A stretch of 64,000 nucleotides of DNA. Source: Eubacterium sp. Its GTDB lineage: Bacteria > Bacillota > Clostridia > Peptostreptococcales > Anaerovoracaceae. This document shows, piece after piece, positions 54,305 through 63,201 of this stretch. The notes beneath the pieces are model-generated. The model had not been told where the DNA came from, made no database searches, and saw only the letters and a program-made list of their open reading frames with translations. Positions within the stretch are counted from its first letter, which is position 1. Every line of letters begins with the position of its first letter. Location: assembly GCA_017533915.1 (NCBI GenBank), contig JAFWHX010000003.1, forward strand, positions 1 through 64,000, written 5' to 3'. A program made the position numbers and the translations under genes.

Positions 54305-54952
54305 TTGATCAGCGGTGCAATTTTCGACGTGGACGGAACGCTCCTGGACTCTATGCCGGTATGGCATAACTGCGGAGTCAGGTACCTGGAGTCGATCGGC
54401 GTCAAAGCTGAGCCGGGGCTGGGCGACTTCCTGTTCACGCAGACGAATGCGAGCGGCGCGGTCTACATGGTCGACCATTACGGGCTGGATCTTTCGCCGG
54501 AAGAAGTGGCGGACGGCATGTCCCGCGACATGGAGAATTACTATTTCAACTCTCCTGAGATGAAAGAAGGTGCAGCAGAGCTCCTGGACCGCTTCGAAGA
54601 TGCCGGGATACCGATGACAGTAGCGACTTCCACGGACAAGTATCTGCTGGACGGCGCTTTCAGAAAGCTCGGGATAGGTCATTATTTCAAGGCAGTGCTG
54701 TCGTGCGGAGACTACGGGACGACGAAAGGCGAGCCTCTCATCTTCAACAAAGCCTCCGAGGTGATGGGCACTGACCCTTCTGAAACGTGGGTGTTCGAAG
54801 ATGGGCTGTATGCGATAAAAACAGCGTCGAAGGCGGGATTCAGGACTGTTGCAGTGTACGACAAGATAAGCAGTCCGGACTGGGAAGAGATGAGCATGCT
54901 CGCGGACGAGCACGTAGATAAGCTGAGTGATTTCATAGAAATACAGATATGA
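54305..54952 (+). CDS. HAD-family phosphatase, beta-phosphoglucomutase-like (TTG start)
   Basis: The 215-residue protein has HAD motif I AIFDVDGTLLDSMPVWHN, motif II VATSTD, motif III Lys in GTTKGEPLIF and motif IV VFEDGLYAIKTA. A small alpha-helical cap lies between motifs I and II. The likely start is TTG 54305 behind AGGAGACAGG; no ATG precedes motif I. The substrate is unknown. Confidence 0.87.
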   Translation: MISGAIFDVDGTLLDSMPVWHNCGVRYLESIGVKAEPGLGDFLFTQTNASGAVYMVDHYGLDLSPEEVADGMSRDMENYYFNSPEMKEGAAELLDRFEDAGIPMTVATSTDKYLLDGAFRKLGIGHYFKAVLSCGDYGTTKGEPLIFNKASEVMGTDPSETWVFEDGLYAIKTASKAGFRTVAVYDKISSPDWEEMSMLADEHVDKLSDFIEIQI

Positions 54953-55027
54953 TCTTTTTGCCGGCGCAGGCATGACCGGCATGTACAGAATGGGTTTTGT
55001 TGGTGTAAACGAAAGGATGTATAAGCT

Positions 55028-55732
55028 ATGCAGGGTAGTAAGGTTTTGATCGTTGATGATGATCCTAACATCAGAGAGGTCATCAGCGTGCTCCTCTCGA
55101 GTGAGGGCTATGACGTGGACGCCGCGGAGAATGGGCAGGTCGCGGTCGAGAAAGTCGAGTCCGGAAACGTCTATGATATAGTCTGCCTGGACATCATGAT
55201 GCCTGATATGGACGGTATCGAGGTGTGTTCCAGGATCCGCCGGAAGTCGAATGTCCCGGTGCTTTTCCTTACAGCAAAGTCGCAGGATAAGGACAAGGTC
55301 GAGGCATACAGCACAGGCGGCGACGATTTCCTCGTAAAGCCGTTCTCTCAGACGGAACTTCTCATGAAGATCAAATCCCTGATCCGCCGCAGAAATGAAT
55401 ACGATAAGCCGGAGAACCCGGGAGACGAAGACGATACCAAGCTTTCGGACGATATCGTGGTAGATACAAGGAAGAGATCCGTGCTTAAAGATGGAGTAAG
55501 GATCAACCTTACAGATAAAGAATTCGACATCCTCCGCTATTTTATGGATCACCGCGGGGAAGTCGTGCAGAATAAGGACCTGTATGAGAACGTCTGGGGT
55601 GAGCAGTATCTGACTTCCGCCGGGAACACCATCATGGTGCATATCCTGAACCTCAGGAAGAAGCTCGAGCGCGACGTGAGCAAGCCTGAGATAATCAAGA
55701 CAGTATGGGGAAAAGGATACAGGATCGACTAG
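55028..55732 (+). CDS. OmpR/PhoB-family response regulator (VanR-like)
   Basis: The 234-residue protein has a receiver (acidic DDD at 11-13, phosphoacceptor Asp in VCLDIMMPDMDG, Lys in LVKPF) and a winged-helix domain (about 140-232, INLTDKEFDILRYFMDHRGE...VWGKGYRID). An acidic linker joins them. It pairs with the kinase 68 bases downstream. The target genes are unknown. Confidence 0.93.
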   Translation: MQGSKVLIVDDDPNIREVISVLLSSEGYDVDAAENGQVAVEKVESGNVYDIVCLDIMMPDMDGIEVCSRIRRKSNVPVLFLTAKSQDKDKVEAYSTGGDDFLVKPFSQTELLMKIKSLIRRRNEYDKPENPGDEDDTKLSDDIVVDTRKRSVLKDGVRINLTDKEFDILRYFMDHRGEVVQNKDLYENVWGEQYLTSAGNTIMVHILNLRKKLERDVSKPEIIKTVWGKGYRID

Positions 55733-55800
55733 ATGCCTGATGAGTGGCGCCGGGTGAAGCAGCCTGGCGCCGTATAATTATTAAAGAAAGGTTCGCTGAA

Positions 55801-57324
55801 GTGACTGAAGATAAAAAATCCGTACATGATATATTTATCAGCAAAAAGAAAGTCTCTGTGAATTTCAAGCTGGCCGTGGTAATACTCATGGCCGGCGTGA
55901 TAGCCTTAGGGGCTTTTTTGCTGATGGGACTGATCGAGAAGCAGATAGTGCAGAACATCGCAAATTCCGAATCCGTTAAAACAGACGCCGTGAATGAGAG
56001 ATTCGAGAGCCTGAACGCGTTCATAGTCGAGAACAACGTCGAGGGCGACGACATCGAGATGCTCCAGGAATGGGTGCGCGGTCAGAGCTATACCGAAATG
56101 ATAGTTTCTGACAGGATGGGCGAGATCTATACGGGCGGATGGGTCGCCAGCACGGTGAGGTCATCTGAAGAGGCAGGAGAGAACAACAGCGACAGCACGA
56201 CTCTTAAGAAGGACATTCCTACAGAGGGAGAAGACCTGTTCAACAGAGAAGTCCGCTTCCTCGACAAAGAATATTTTGTTTATATCAACGTATATCTGGA
56301 GTACCGGTGGAAGGCTGTGCTCGATAACGTCAAGCTGTTCATCGCGGCTTTGATCTTCCTGATCCTCGTGCTCGTCTACAACAGACGCATGCTCCAGCGC
56401 ATAATCAAGCTGTCTGACGACGTGAACCGTATAAGAGCGGGCGAGCTTGATCTGGAGATCGACCCGGGTGAAGAAGATGAGATCGGCGCTCTCGCATCCG
56501 ATATCGACCAGATGAGAAGCTCCATCATGGAGCGGATGAACAGTGAACGCGCGGCTCAGGAGGCAAACAACCAGCTGATAACGTCGATGTCGCATGACAT
56601 AAGGACGCCGCTCACGTCGCTCATCGGATACCTGGACATCATATCCGGGCATAAGTACAAGAACGAGCAGGAGCTTCAGAAGTACATCGGTTCCTGCAGC
56701 GACAAGGCAGTACAGCTTAAAGATCTTTCCGACAAGCTCTTCCAGTACTTCCTGGTATATAACAATGAAGAAAAGGGACGCGATCTTGAGGAGCTCGACG
56801 CCGGCATCCTGTTCCAGCAGTTCATGATAGAGCATATCTCAGAGCTCACACAGTACGGCTACGAGGTCGAGCTCACTGACGAGATCCCGGAGAACGTCAT
56901 GATCGATACCGAGACGAGCGCCTTGCAGCGCCTGTTCGACAACCTGTTCTCCAACATCATGAAATATGCTGATCAGCATTATCCGATCATTATCACAGCC
57001 GAGATCATCGAGAACCAGATAAAGATCATACTTAAGAATCACATAACAGAGGATGCGGGCAAAGTCGAGTCGACAAAGATCGGCGTGAAGACCTGCAAGA
57101 AGATCGTCGGCGACCTCGGCGGCACATTCCGCGCCCTTGAAGAAGACGGAGTCTACAAGACGATCATTCTCCTTCCGATCAAAGAGATCCGCGAGCCTGA
57201 AGAGACAGACGACGATACCGCGGAAGATATCACCGATCAGAACCCGGTCTGGGCAGACGATCTGCACAGCACTCCTGTCGACGACAAAGCCAGGACCATC
57301 CGTGACGTACTGAGAGAAGAATAA
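55801..57324 (+). CDS. Sensor histidine kinase (VanS-like, GTG start)
   Basis: The 507-residue kinase starts at GTG 55801 behind AAAGAAAGG. Two transmembrane segments (about 20-44 and 178-198) frame an external loop of about 130 residues. A HAMP-like segment, a HisKA His in ITSMSHDIRTPLTSLIGY (near 264) and an HATPase with N box RLFDNLFSNIMKYA follow. The G boxes are weak (TKIGVKTCKKIV), and the usual second glycine motif is reduced. A 45-residue acidic tail follows. It should signal to the adjacent regulator. Confidence 0.88.
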   Translation: MTEDKKSVHDIFISKKKVSVNFKLAVVILMAGVIALGAFLLMGLIEKQIVQNIANSESVKTDAVNERFESLNAFIVENNVEGDDIEMLQEWVRGQSYTEMIVSDRMGEIYTGGWVASTVRSSEEAGENNSDSTTLKKDIPTEGEDLFNREVRFLDKEYFVYINVYLEYRWKAVLDNVKLFIAALIFLILVLVYNRRMLQRIIKLSDDVNRIRAGELDLEIDPGEEDEIGALASDIDQMRSSIMERMNSERAAQEANNQLITSMSHDIRTPLTSLIGYLDIISGHKYKNEQELQKYIGSCSDKAVQLKDLSDKLFQYFLVYNNEEKGRDLEELDAGILFQQFMIEHISELTQYGYEVELTDEIPENVMIDTETSALQRLFDNLFSNIMKYADQHYPIIITAEIIENQIKIILKNHITEDAGKVESTKIGVKTCKKIVGDLGGTFRALEEDGVYKTIILLPIKEIREPEETDDDTAEDITDQNPVWADDLHSTPVDDKARTIRDVLREE

Positions 57325-57478
57325 ACTTCGGCAGCCGATCAAAGCAAAAAAATGTTGGCTGATTTATGATTTTTGTTGGCTGATTTGTAATTTTTTAGTT
57401 GACAAACAATATCTGAAATGATAATATATCACATGTGTCACAGCGGGGGACGCCTCAAACTTGGCACTTCAGATATAT

Positions 57479-57551
57479 GCACCATTAGCTCAGCTGGGAG
57501 AGCACCTGACTCTTAATCAGGGTGTCGAGGGTTCGATCCCCTCATGGTGTA
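57479..57551 (+). tRNA. tRNA-Lys(CTT)
   Basis: The 73-nt cloverleaf has a GCACCAT/ATGGTGT acceptor, anticodon loop CTCTTAA (CTT) and T loop TTCGATC. CCA is not encoded. It is the last core-like gene before the second mobile element and could be its insertion site. Confidence 0.92.
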
Positions 57552-57557
57552 CTCGGA

Positions 57558-57591
57558 AGCCTTGGAATCAGTTGGTTCCAGGGCTTTTTCA
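57558..57591 (+). terminator. Terminator after tRNA-Lys
   Basis: The stem AGCCTTGGAA / TTCCAGGGCT is followed by TTTTTC. Confidence 0.8.
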
Positions 57592-57684
57592 TTACTCATA
57601 TAACAGCAGATTTTTGAGTTTAACACTTTCTTAACACATCGGTACATGGTCGGATACAATTTTCAAATATGATTAAATAGCAAA

Positions 57685-57712
57685 AGTGGCGAGGGTTCAT
57701 GCCCTCGCCATT
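57685..57712 (-). terminator. Terminator of the restriction-modification gene
   Basis: The 9-bp stem TGGCGAGGG / CCCTCGCCA is followed on the minus strand by CTTTTGC. Confidence 0.65.
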
Positions 57713-57748
57713 AATCTTACTATATAAGGTAAGCTTAAATAGGGATTG

Positions 57749-60556
57749 TTATTTTGCTTCTGTTAATGTCTGGTATAACTTCATAAGGTATGCTACACAT
57801 TCACTTTCGCTCTTAATATCCCATGCTTTTCCATAAGCTTCCCAAACGGCTTTGTCATTTGCCTGATGCGCCTTCCTGAGTTCCGGTGGCATTGTTAACT
57901 CATCATATAGATCCGCTAAAGAAGAATCCGGATATAACGCTCTTGCATCAAGAATATCTTGAGCTGTTTTCTCTATCTTTGCCTTCTGCTCAACTGTTGG
58001 ATTCGGCCAAGGGAAGTTATTATATACTGCTGGTGAATATCTAAAGTCACTTTTTATTCTTCCACATGTCATCCGCATCCAAGCATTATGGACATTAGAA
58101 GTTAAAATACCAAATTCATATATAGAGACATTAGGTATAATACTGCATGCATCTCCAGCTATTATGCTAGGTTCTATAAAACCGATAGGTATATATCGTC
58201 TGTTTTGTGATGAATGCCTTGGGAAAACTAAATATGTTGACTGTGGTTGTCTTATTTGGCAGAACAAATAAGGATAATTAGCCATTTTTTGAATTCTATC
58301 AGCATTACTTTTCAAACGTATATTTTTTACCTTTAACAAGCGCTCTTTTATTTCAGGTATATTAACATATTCGCTCGGATTCCCATCCTTAAACCATAAG
58401 CAATAGCGAGTAAATGTTCCTACTTTATCATGCAAAAATTCTTTTGCACCAATAAACGGTTTTATATAACGGGCTAAAACGTTGTACTTTGCCAATAGTT
58501 GATCTTTTTCTGAAACTGTTAATGTAAGTCCACCATCATCTGTTGGAGGACTACCTGTAGTCATCTTTGGTAGTCCATTTTGCGGCTTATTAATTCTATT
58601 TGAAATCCAAATGTCAGGTGCATCTACAAGATAAGGGTTAATATGATCACACAGTATTAATTGACCATTGTCATATAATTTCTTCTTTTTATCTGTGCTT
58701 TTATCAGTAAAGCCAACTATAACACAATGTACCGCAGCTTTTTCATTTGCTTCACTATCCCAAATAAAAGTTCTATGAGCCATTATTATATTTGCTCCAG
58801 CAACAATCATTTTATTCCAAAATGTTGGGACAGATTCACCCTGGCAAATAGAGTTTGTTGAAACAAAGGCAGTCTTTATTTCTTTATCAGAGTCCTTCAT
58901 ATAATCGATGGCTTTTTTGTACCAACAAATAACATAATCTAGTTTTGTCTCTATTTCACCAACTCCCCATATCGCGCTCATATCTTCCGACTGTTCTTTG
59001 GATCGCATGTGTTGACCCACGAATGGTGGATTGCCCATTATATAGTTCAGCTCTTTTTTGGATACTACTTCTTCCCAGTTAATACGAAGAGCATTTCCTT
59101 CACGAATATTAGTAAATGTCTCTAAAGGAAGAAACTCAAGATGGTCATTATTAACAATTGCCTTAGTCTTTTCCATCATCTGTGCTTCCGCAATCCAAAG
59201 GGCAGTCATTGCAACGCTTACAGCGAAATCATTTATTTCTATACCATAGAACTGTTGGATACTGACCTTTATAGGATCCATCACTGCACCCATGGTTATT
59301 TGATTATTATGCTTTTCAGCTATTACTTTGTTCTCTAATTTCCTAAGGCTAAGATATGTTTCTGTAAGAAAATTACCACTTCCACAAGCTGGATCTAAAA
59401 ACTTTAAATCAGCAAGTTTATTCTGATAATCCTCGAGCATTTGAAGCCTTTTCTTCTCTAGCTTCTCTTCAAGTATTAATTCTAGTTCTTCTTTAAGATC
59501 GTCTAGAAAAAGTGGGTCTATTACTTTGTGAATGTTCTCTATTGATGTGTAGTGCATGCCACCTGACCGACGAGTTTCAGGATTTAACGTACTTTCAAAA
59601 CATGCTCCGAATATGGTTGGTGAAATCTCATTCCAGTCAAAGTCTGAGGATTGAATGATAAGGTCTCTGATTTTCTCGTTTATCTGTGGGATAATAATAG
59701 TATCGTCACTGAATAAACCACCATTGCAGTATGGGAACTTTTGCAAGGCATCATCAAGGAAAGGATCCCTTTCATTTGTGGTTCCCTTTGACCCATCAGG
59801 AGTGTTGAGCACTTTGAACAGCTCAATAAGAGCAGTCCTCAAATGGCCGGTATCATACGATGAAACATAATCACGGAATGCATCTCTTCTACCAAATAAT
59901 CCAGCATCTTCAGCATAAAAGCAGAAAACCAATCTTACACAAAGAATGTTGAGTGATTTATAATCTTTTTCTGTTAGCTCTCTGACTTTTATATACTGTT
60001 CATAAAAAGCATCATATAACTTGCCTACAAGATCACCGGCATCCTTTGAAATCTGCAGTTCCTTTTTCAGATGTTCACTTTCAGTATCTGTTAAAAATGA
60101 AAGTCTATAGTATTCTGACTCAAGATCTTTGAGGTATATAACCTGTGCTTCAGCATTAGGGTTCTCCATGTCATAAACATAGAACTCCGCAAAGTTACAA
60201 GTCACAATCCAACGTGGTCTTTTTGAATATGGAAGATCAGCAGCATATCTCTTGGCCTGTTGGAAAGGAGTTAGCATAGTACCGTCAGATTGTCTTATAG
60301 ATGATGATAAACTTTTACCTAGAGATTTCTGTTCAATAAGGACATGGGTGGCATCAATATAACCATCCATGAAACTCGTATTATCTAGATGCACCTGTTC
60401 TTCAAATCTGATATAATCAGTTGCATCTTTATCTAAGAGGATTCCCAGGAGCTCTAGCCAAAATGGCTGTGTTTCGCCTTTTTCATATCCTCGTCCTTCC
60501 CATTGTTTGGAGAAGTCATGTAATTTTTTCTTTGTTAGACTTGTGTTCATTTCCAT
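57749..60556 (-). CDS. Type IIL restriction-modification enzyme (MmeI-like)
   Basis: The 935-residue single-chain enzyme has an N-terminal nuclease domain (Asp then EQK near 72-74, D-x(n)-E-x-K type) and a helical spacer (about 190-340). An N6-adenine methyltransferase domain follows, with AdoMet motif FLDPACGSGNF near 387 and catalytic NPPF near 507. The C-terminal target-recognition region spans about 650-870. The same polypeptide should cut and methylate, and it protects its host element as a restriction system. It is in the second element, AT-rich relative to the core, and on the same strand as the relaxase upstream. Confidence 0.88.
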   Translation of the reverse strand: MEMNTSLTKKKLHDFSKQWEGRGYEKGETQPFWLELLGILLDKDATDYIRFEEQVHLDNTSFMDGYIDATHVLIEQKSLGKSLSSSIRQSDGTMLTPFQQAKRYAADLPYSKRPRWIVTCNFAEFYVYDMENPNAEAQVIYLKDLESEYYRLSFLTDTESEHLKKELQISKDAGDLVGKLYDAFYEQYIKVRELTEKDYKSLNILCVRLVFCFYAEDAGLFGRRDAFRDYVSSYDTGHLRTALIELFKVLNTPDGSKGTTNERDPFLDDALQKFPYCNGGLFSDDTIIIPQINEKIRDLIIQSSDFDWNEISPTIFGACFESTLNPETRRSGGMHYTSIENIHKVIDPLFLDDLKEELELILEEKLEKKRLQMLEDYQNKLADLKFLDPACGSGNFLTETYLSLRKLENKVIAEKHNNQITMGAVMDPIKVSIQQFYGIEINDFAVSVAMTALWIAEAQMMEKTKAIVNNDHLEFLPLETFTNIREGNALRINWEEVVSKKELNYIMGNPPFVGQHMRSKEQSEDMSAIWGVGEIETKLDYVICWYKKAIDYMKDSDKEIKTAFVSTNSICQGESVPTFWNKMIVAGANIIMAHRTFIWDSEANEKAAVHCVIVGFTDKSTDKKKKLYDNGQLILCDHINPYLVDAPDIWISNRINKPQNGLPKMTTGSPPTDDGGLTLTVSEKDQLLAKYNVLARYIKPFIGAKEFLHDKVGTFTRYCLWFKDGNPSEYVNIPEIKERLLKVKNIRLKSNADRIQKMANYPYLFCQIRQPQSTYLVFPRHSSQNRRYIPIGFIEPSIIAGDACSIIPNVSIYEFGILTSNVHNAWMRMTCGRIKSDFRYSPAVYNNFPWPNPTVEQKAKIEKTAQDILDARALYPDSSLADLYDELTMPPELRKAHQANDKAVWEAYGKAWDIKSESECVAYLMKLYQTLTEAK

Positions 60557-60603
60557 ATTCCTCTGCTTCTTTTCTCAATTATAGCATAGTGTTAATGGCC
60601 TTG

Positions 60604-61662
60604 CTATCTATACCTGTCATGTTTAACTTTGGGCATATCTATCCCTGTTGCCAGCTCAAAGCACCCCTTGATGAACTCTCCGAGAGCTTCACCCCAGGCT
60701 TTTGCCCAGTCTTCTCTGCTCATATATCTGTATTGCTTCAGCATGATTCCTAAAGTCTCGACAGCTTTGATCAGGATGTTTCTGAAGCTTACCGGATCCT
60801 TTCGGCCATTGGATCTTGTGATCGACTGACTGACCGGCTCATTTATCAGCTGCCGTTTTGTCTCCATCAGACTCTTTTTGGGGACTCCATAAGCCTGTGC
60901 CTGTAATATCCTTTTGTTCCATTTATCAGTGAGTCTGTTGTTCTCTGTGATCTCTGCCGCTTTCGGATTGTTCTTTCCTATCTTTTTGGTTGGAAGGTAT
61001 GGGCTGTTCTTCGGGAAGACATACATCTTCTGTGCGTGTTCCGGCAGCTTTTCGTTCATGAGATCCGTCATGAATACCTTGACATCATCCAGAAACGCTG
61101 CGCTCTTGAATATGTTCCTTTTCTTTTCAAAGCGGTGCTGCTCGTATACTTCACCCTTCTTTATGACTCTGTATCCGGGAAGCAGATCGCCGTGCTCATC
61201 CGTAGCCTCCTTTTTAGTCCGTAGATGTTTACCATGAGAATCATAGTATCTGTCCCTGCTCGCTATCTTAACTACCGGCTCTGCAAGTTCCTTCCGCTCT
61301 GAATAGATAAGATGGATGTGAAGATTATTCATCCTCCTGTTATGATGCAGTGCGGCAGTGCACTCTACATCATATCTTTCTTTATACTTGTCCACGAAGT
61401 ATCTTAGAGTCTGATCATAGTCGTACCGGTCGAATGCAGGCGGCAGCGCAATGATAAGTTCACGCGCTTCTATGCACTTTCCTGACGTCCCGCTTCTCTT
61501 AAAGTCTTCTCTGTTCTCTCTGGCCAGGCCTCGCCAGTATGAGTCATCAGCGGTGGAGTATGTCGCGTAAAGATTCTCCTGTCGCTCAGGATTGGATATA
61601 TAATCTATTCTCCCTTTTAGGTTTGGGAGCTTACTTTGCTGTATAAAACTGATTCCTTCCAT
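60604..61662 (-). CDS. MobA/MobL-family relaxase
   Basis: A 352-residue relaxase starts at 61662 behind GAAAGGGG. The N-terminal GRIDYISNPERQENLYATYS region and the metal-binding NLHIHLIYSER (HxH near 113-115) mark the MobA/MobL family. It nicks oriT and leads the strand in mobilisation. No conjugation pore genes are seen, so the element would need a helper. A hairpin-bearing oriT candidate lies directly upstream. Confidence 0.88.
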   Translation of the reverse strand: MEGISFIQQSKLPNLKGRIDYISNPERQENLYATYSTADDSYWRGLARENREDFKRSGTSGKCIEARELIIALPPAFDRYDYDQTLRYFVDKYKERYDVECTAALHHNRRMNNLHIHLIYSERKELAEPVVKIASRDRYYDSHGKHLRTKKEATDEHGDLLPGYRVIKKGEVYEQHRFEKKRNIFKSAAFLDDVKVFMTDLMNEKLPEHAQKMYVFPKNSPYLPTKKIGKNNPKAAEITENNRLTDKWNKRILQAQAYGVPKKSLMETKRQLINEPVSQSITRSNGRKDPVSFRNILIKAVETLGIMLKQYRYMSREDWAKAWGEALGEFIKGCFELATGIDMPKVKHDRYR

Positions 61663-61689
61663 TGATTTACCCCTTTCAATAAAGCGCAG

Positions 61690-61765
61690 ACATATGTCCC
61701 CCGAAGGGGCGAAATACCCATAGTACGAACCTGAAAGGTTTGTGCTATGGGTGTATTTCGCTCTC
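61690..61765. other. Candidate oriT with hairpins
   Basis: Directly upstream of the relaxase, CCCC-GAA-GGGG (about 61699-61709) is followed by a long imperfect inverted repeat (GCGAAATACCCATAGTACGAACC at 61709 with its complement ending at 61761). Paired repeats of this kind next to a Mob gene are typical of oriT. The nic site is not identified. The rest of 61663-61983 shows no gene. Confidence 0.55.
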
Positions 61766-61983
61766 ATACGGCGAGGCCTACCTGCAAAACTGCCATTTTT
61801 TCGTACCCCATGGCTAGCTGGCCTTTTTTATTGCGATAATGATTTTTCGACCTGTTTATCGGCTGCAGCTGTTCATCATTAAAAATATGGACATAGGTAA
61901 TACATTTCTGCCTTGTGACGTATTATTCGTTTTGAACGCAAATCCACATATCAAAAAGCCTCTCTAGGGTGCCTGTTCTCAAA

Positions 61984-62021
61984 AAAAGAGCGAGCCAGCT
62001 CAGTTTTTCGAGCTAACTCGC
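61984..62021 (-). terminator. Terminator of the small Cys-rich gene
   Basis: The stem GCGAGTTAGCTC / GAGCTGGCTCGC (minus strand) is followed by TCTTTTTTT. It overlaps the stop codon of the small gene. Confidence 0.75.
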
Positions 62022-62177
62022 ATCGTCGACATGCTCATCATCTTTTGGCCGTCGGCCCATCCTATATGGCCATAATGGGCATTCTGTTATAGTACATTCC
62101 CGCACTTCCTTCAGATCATCTCCGCAGCAGTCGATACATTTAGCTCTGATCGCTTTGATTGGTGTTTTCCTTTTCAT
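62013..62177 (-). CDS. Small Cys-rich mobile-element protein (54 aa)
   Basis: The 54-codon ORF starts at 62177 behind GGGAGGATC. The sequence AIRAKCIDCCGDDLKEVREC then CPLWPYRMGRRPK has a C-x2-CC and C-x(n)-C arrangement typical of small putative zinc proteins of phages and mobile elements (KAIRAKCLDC type). The role is unknown. Confidence 0.75.
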   Translation of the reverse strand: MKRKTPIKAIRAKCIDCCGDDLKEVRECTITECPLWPYRMGRRPKDDEHVDDAS

Positions 62178-62204
62178 CTCTGATCCTCCCATTGTTCATT
62201 TTCA

Positions 62205-62340
62205 GCTAACGCATTCGTTATAAGCATAGGTAACGCATTCGATACTAATCTGTCTTTGCTTTTTCGTAATAACTATCGCTTTCGTTACTTATTCAGTATG
62301 GTTTGCCGGTTCTAATTGCTAACGGTTTCGTTATACCTTA
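62205..62340. repeat. Iteron-like TAACG(C)ATTCGTTA repeats
   Basis: Four related units occur at about 62205-62222, 62229-62246, 62267-62288 and 62319-62337, built on TAACGnnTTCGTTA, itself a partial palindrome. They lie between the small gene and the replication-type gene, so they may be replication iterons or an operator. Confidence 0.55.
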
Positions 62341-62370
62341 TATATAAATACCATACCGTGTGGACGTTCT

Positions 62371-62817
62371 TTATGTGCTCATTAACACTGACTTAGCTCT
62401 ATTCTTTCTTGCGATAGCCTCGTTCAATCTTTCTTGAACTGTTCTGACGTCTTCATCAGTCTTTATGTCTTTCCAGTCTTCCGAAAAAGTGTATCTGTTA
62501 GGCTGATGCTCAAGGCCTCCATGATCTATCTTGATGAAACCGAAGGTCTCGAGCATGAGCAGGGCACGGGACAGAGTGTTGGGCCGCATGCCTTTTTTCT
62601 GGAATGTTGAATAAGGGCAGATAACGGTGCTTCCGAAAATCGGGCCTTTGTACTCTTCGCGCAGTATCGTATATGCTTCCTTGGCACTCGCGCTCAATCC
62701 GATATATGCAGGAGAGTCCAACTGGTCCTGAAAAAGCAAGGTGTATGGATTCCTTTCCCAGGTACCTTTGCTCGTAGCGAAGGGTGGAGGAGGACTTCTT
62801 TTCTTTCTCACGCTCAT
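62371..62817 (-). CDS. Replication-initiator-like winged-helix protein
   Basis: A 148-residue protein starts at 62817 behind GAGGTG. Features: GTWERNPYTLLFQDQLDSPAY at the N terminus, a helix-rich LSASAKEAYTILREE stretch, and a winged-helix-like STFQKKGMRPNTLSRALLML then ETFGFIKIDHGG. This resembles small RepA/RepL-like or replisome-organiser proteins of mobile elements. Its 5' end abuts the excisionase-like gene. An iteron-like array lies at its 3' side. Confidence 0.65.
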   Translation of the reverse strand: MSVRKKRSPPPPFATSKGTWERNPYTLLFQDQLDSPAYIGLSASAKEAYTILREEYKGPIFGSTVICPYSTFQKKGMRPNTLSRALLMLETFGFIKIDHGGLEHQPNRYTFSEDWKDIKTDEDVRTVQERLNEAIARKNRAKSVLMST

Positions 62818-62822
62818 CCGGA

Positions 62823-63038
62823 TCACCTCGTAGCTTCTTGATCTTCGTGATAGGATCCGGTAATTTTTGCTACATGTTCCTGCAGCACATCAACATCCAC
62901 CAGTTTCCTGTTACCTACTTTGAGACTCGGGACCATTCCGGTTTTGATCATCTGGCGTACTAGTTCTCTGCTGAGAGCTGTTTCTGGATCCCTTGCCTTG
63001 ATTTCATCGTAGGCCTTATCAATCGTTCTGATCATCAT
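62823..63038 (-). CDS. Excisionase-like HTH protein of the second element
   Basis: A 71-residue protein starts at 63038 behind AGGGGGTGA. The IDKAYDEIKARDPETALSRE segment, then VRQMIKTGMVPSLKVGNRKL, is the counterpart of the protein at 16091-16297. It probably binds the element ends to direct excision. Translation of the next gene appears coupled. Confidence 0.75.
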   Translation of the reverse strand: MMIRTIDKAYDEIKARDPETALSRELVRQMIKTGMVPSLKVGNRKLVDVDVLQEHVAKITGSYHEDQEATR

Positions 63039-63079
63039 GTGATCACCCCCTTTAATAATCAAAATTAATGCATAATGTA

Positions 63080-63180
63080 GTGTAAACTGAACATTTTACA
63101 ATATAAATATACAATATGCGCAGAAAAAAGTCAAGAAAAATGTAAATTTTGCTGGACATTTTTTGGGTAAATGATATAAT
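63080..63180 (+). promoter_or_regulatory. Divergent promoter region with XRE operators
   Basis: A plus-strand promoter has TGGACA (63153-63158) and TATAAT (63175-63180), 16 bp apart. Two related partial palindromes, TGTAAACTGAACATTTTACA (about 63081-63100) and ATGTAAATTTTGCTGGACAT (63140-63159), are likely repressor sites between the XRE gene and the leftward operon. Confidence 0.5.
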
Positions 63181-63201
63181 ATGTTCAGAGGAGGTGCAAA
63201 A

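Noticed and set aside
54092-55642. A 516-codon open frame antisense to the HAD and response-regulator genes
   Set aside because: Shadow of three well-supported genes; His/Arg-rich translation without domains.
57552-57748. Left end of the second element at the tRNA-Lys 3' end
   Set aside because: No duplicate of the tRNA-Lys 3' end is found within the window; the partner site may lie beyond 64000, so a boundary cannot be called.
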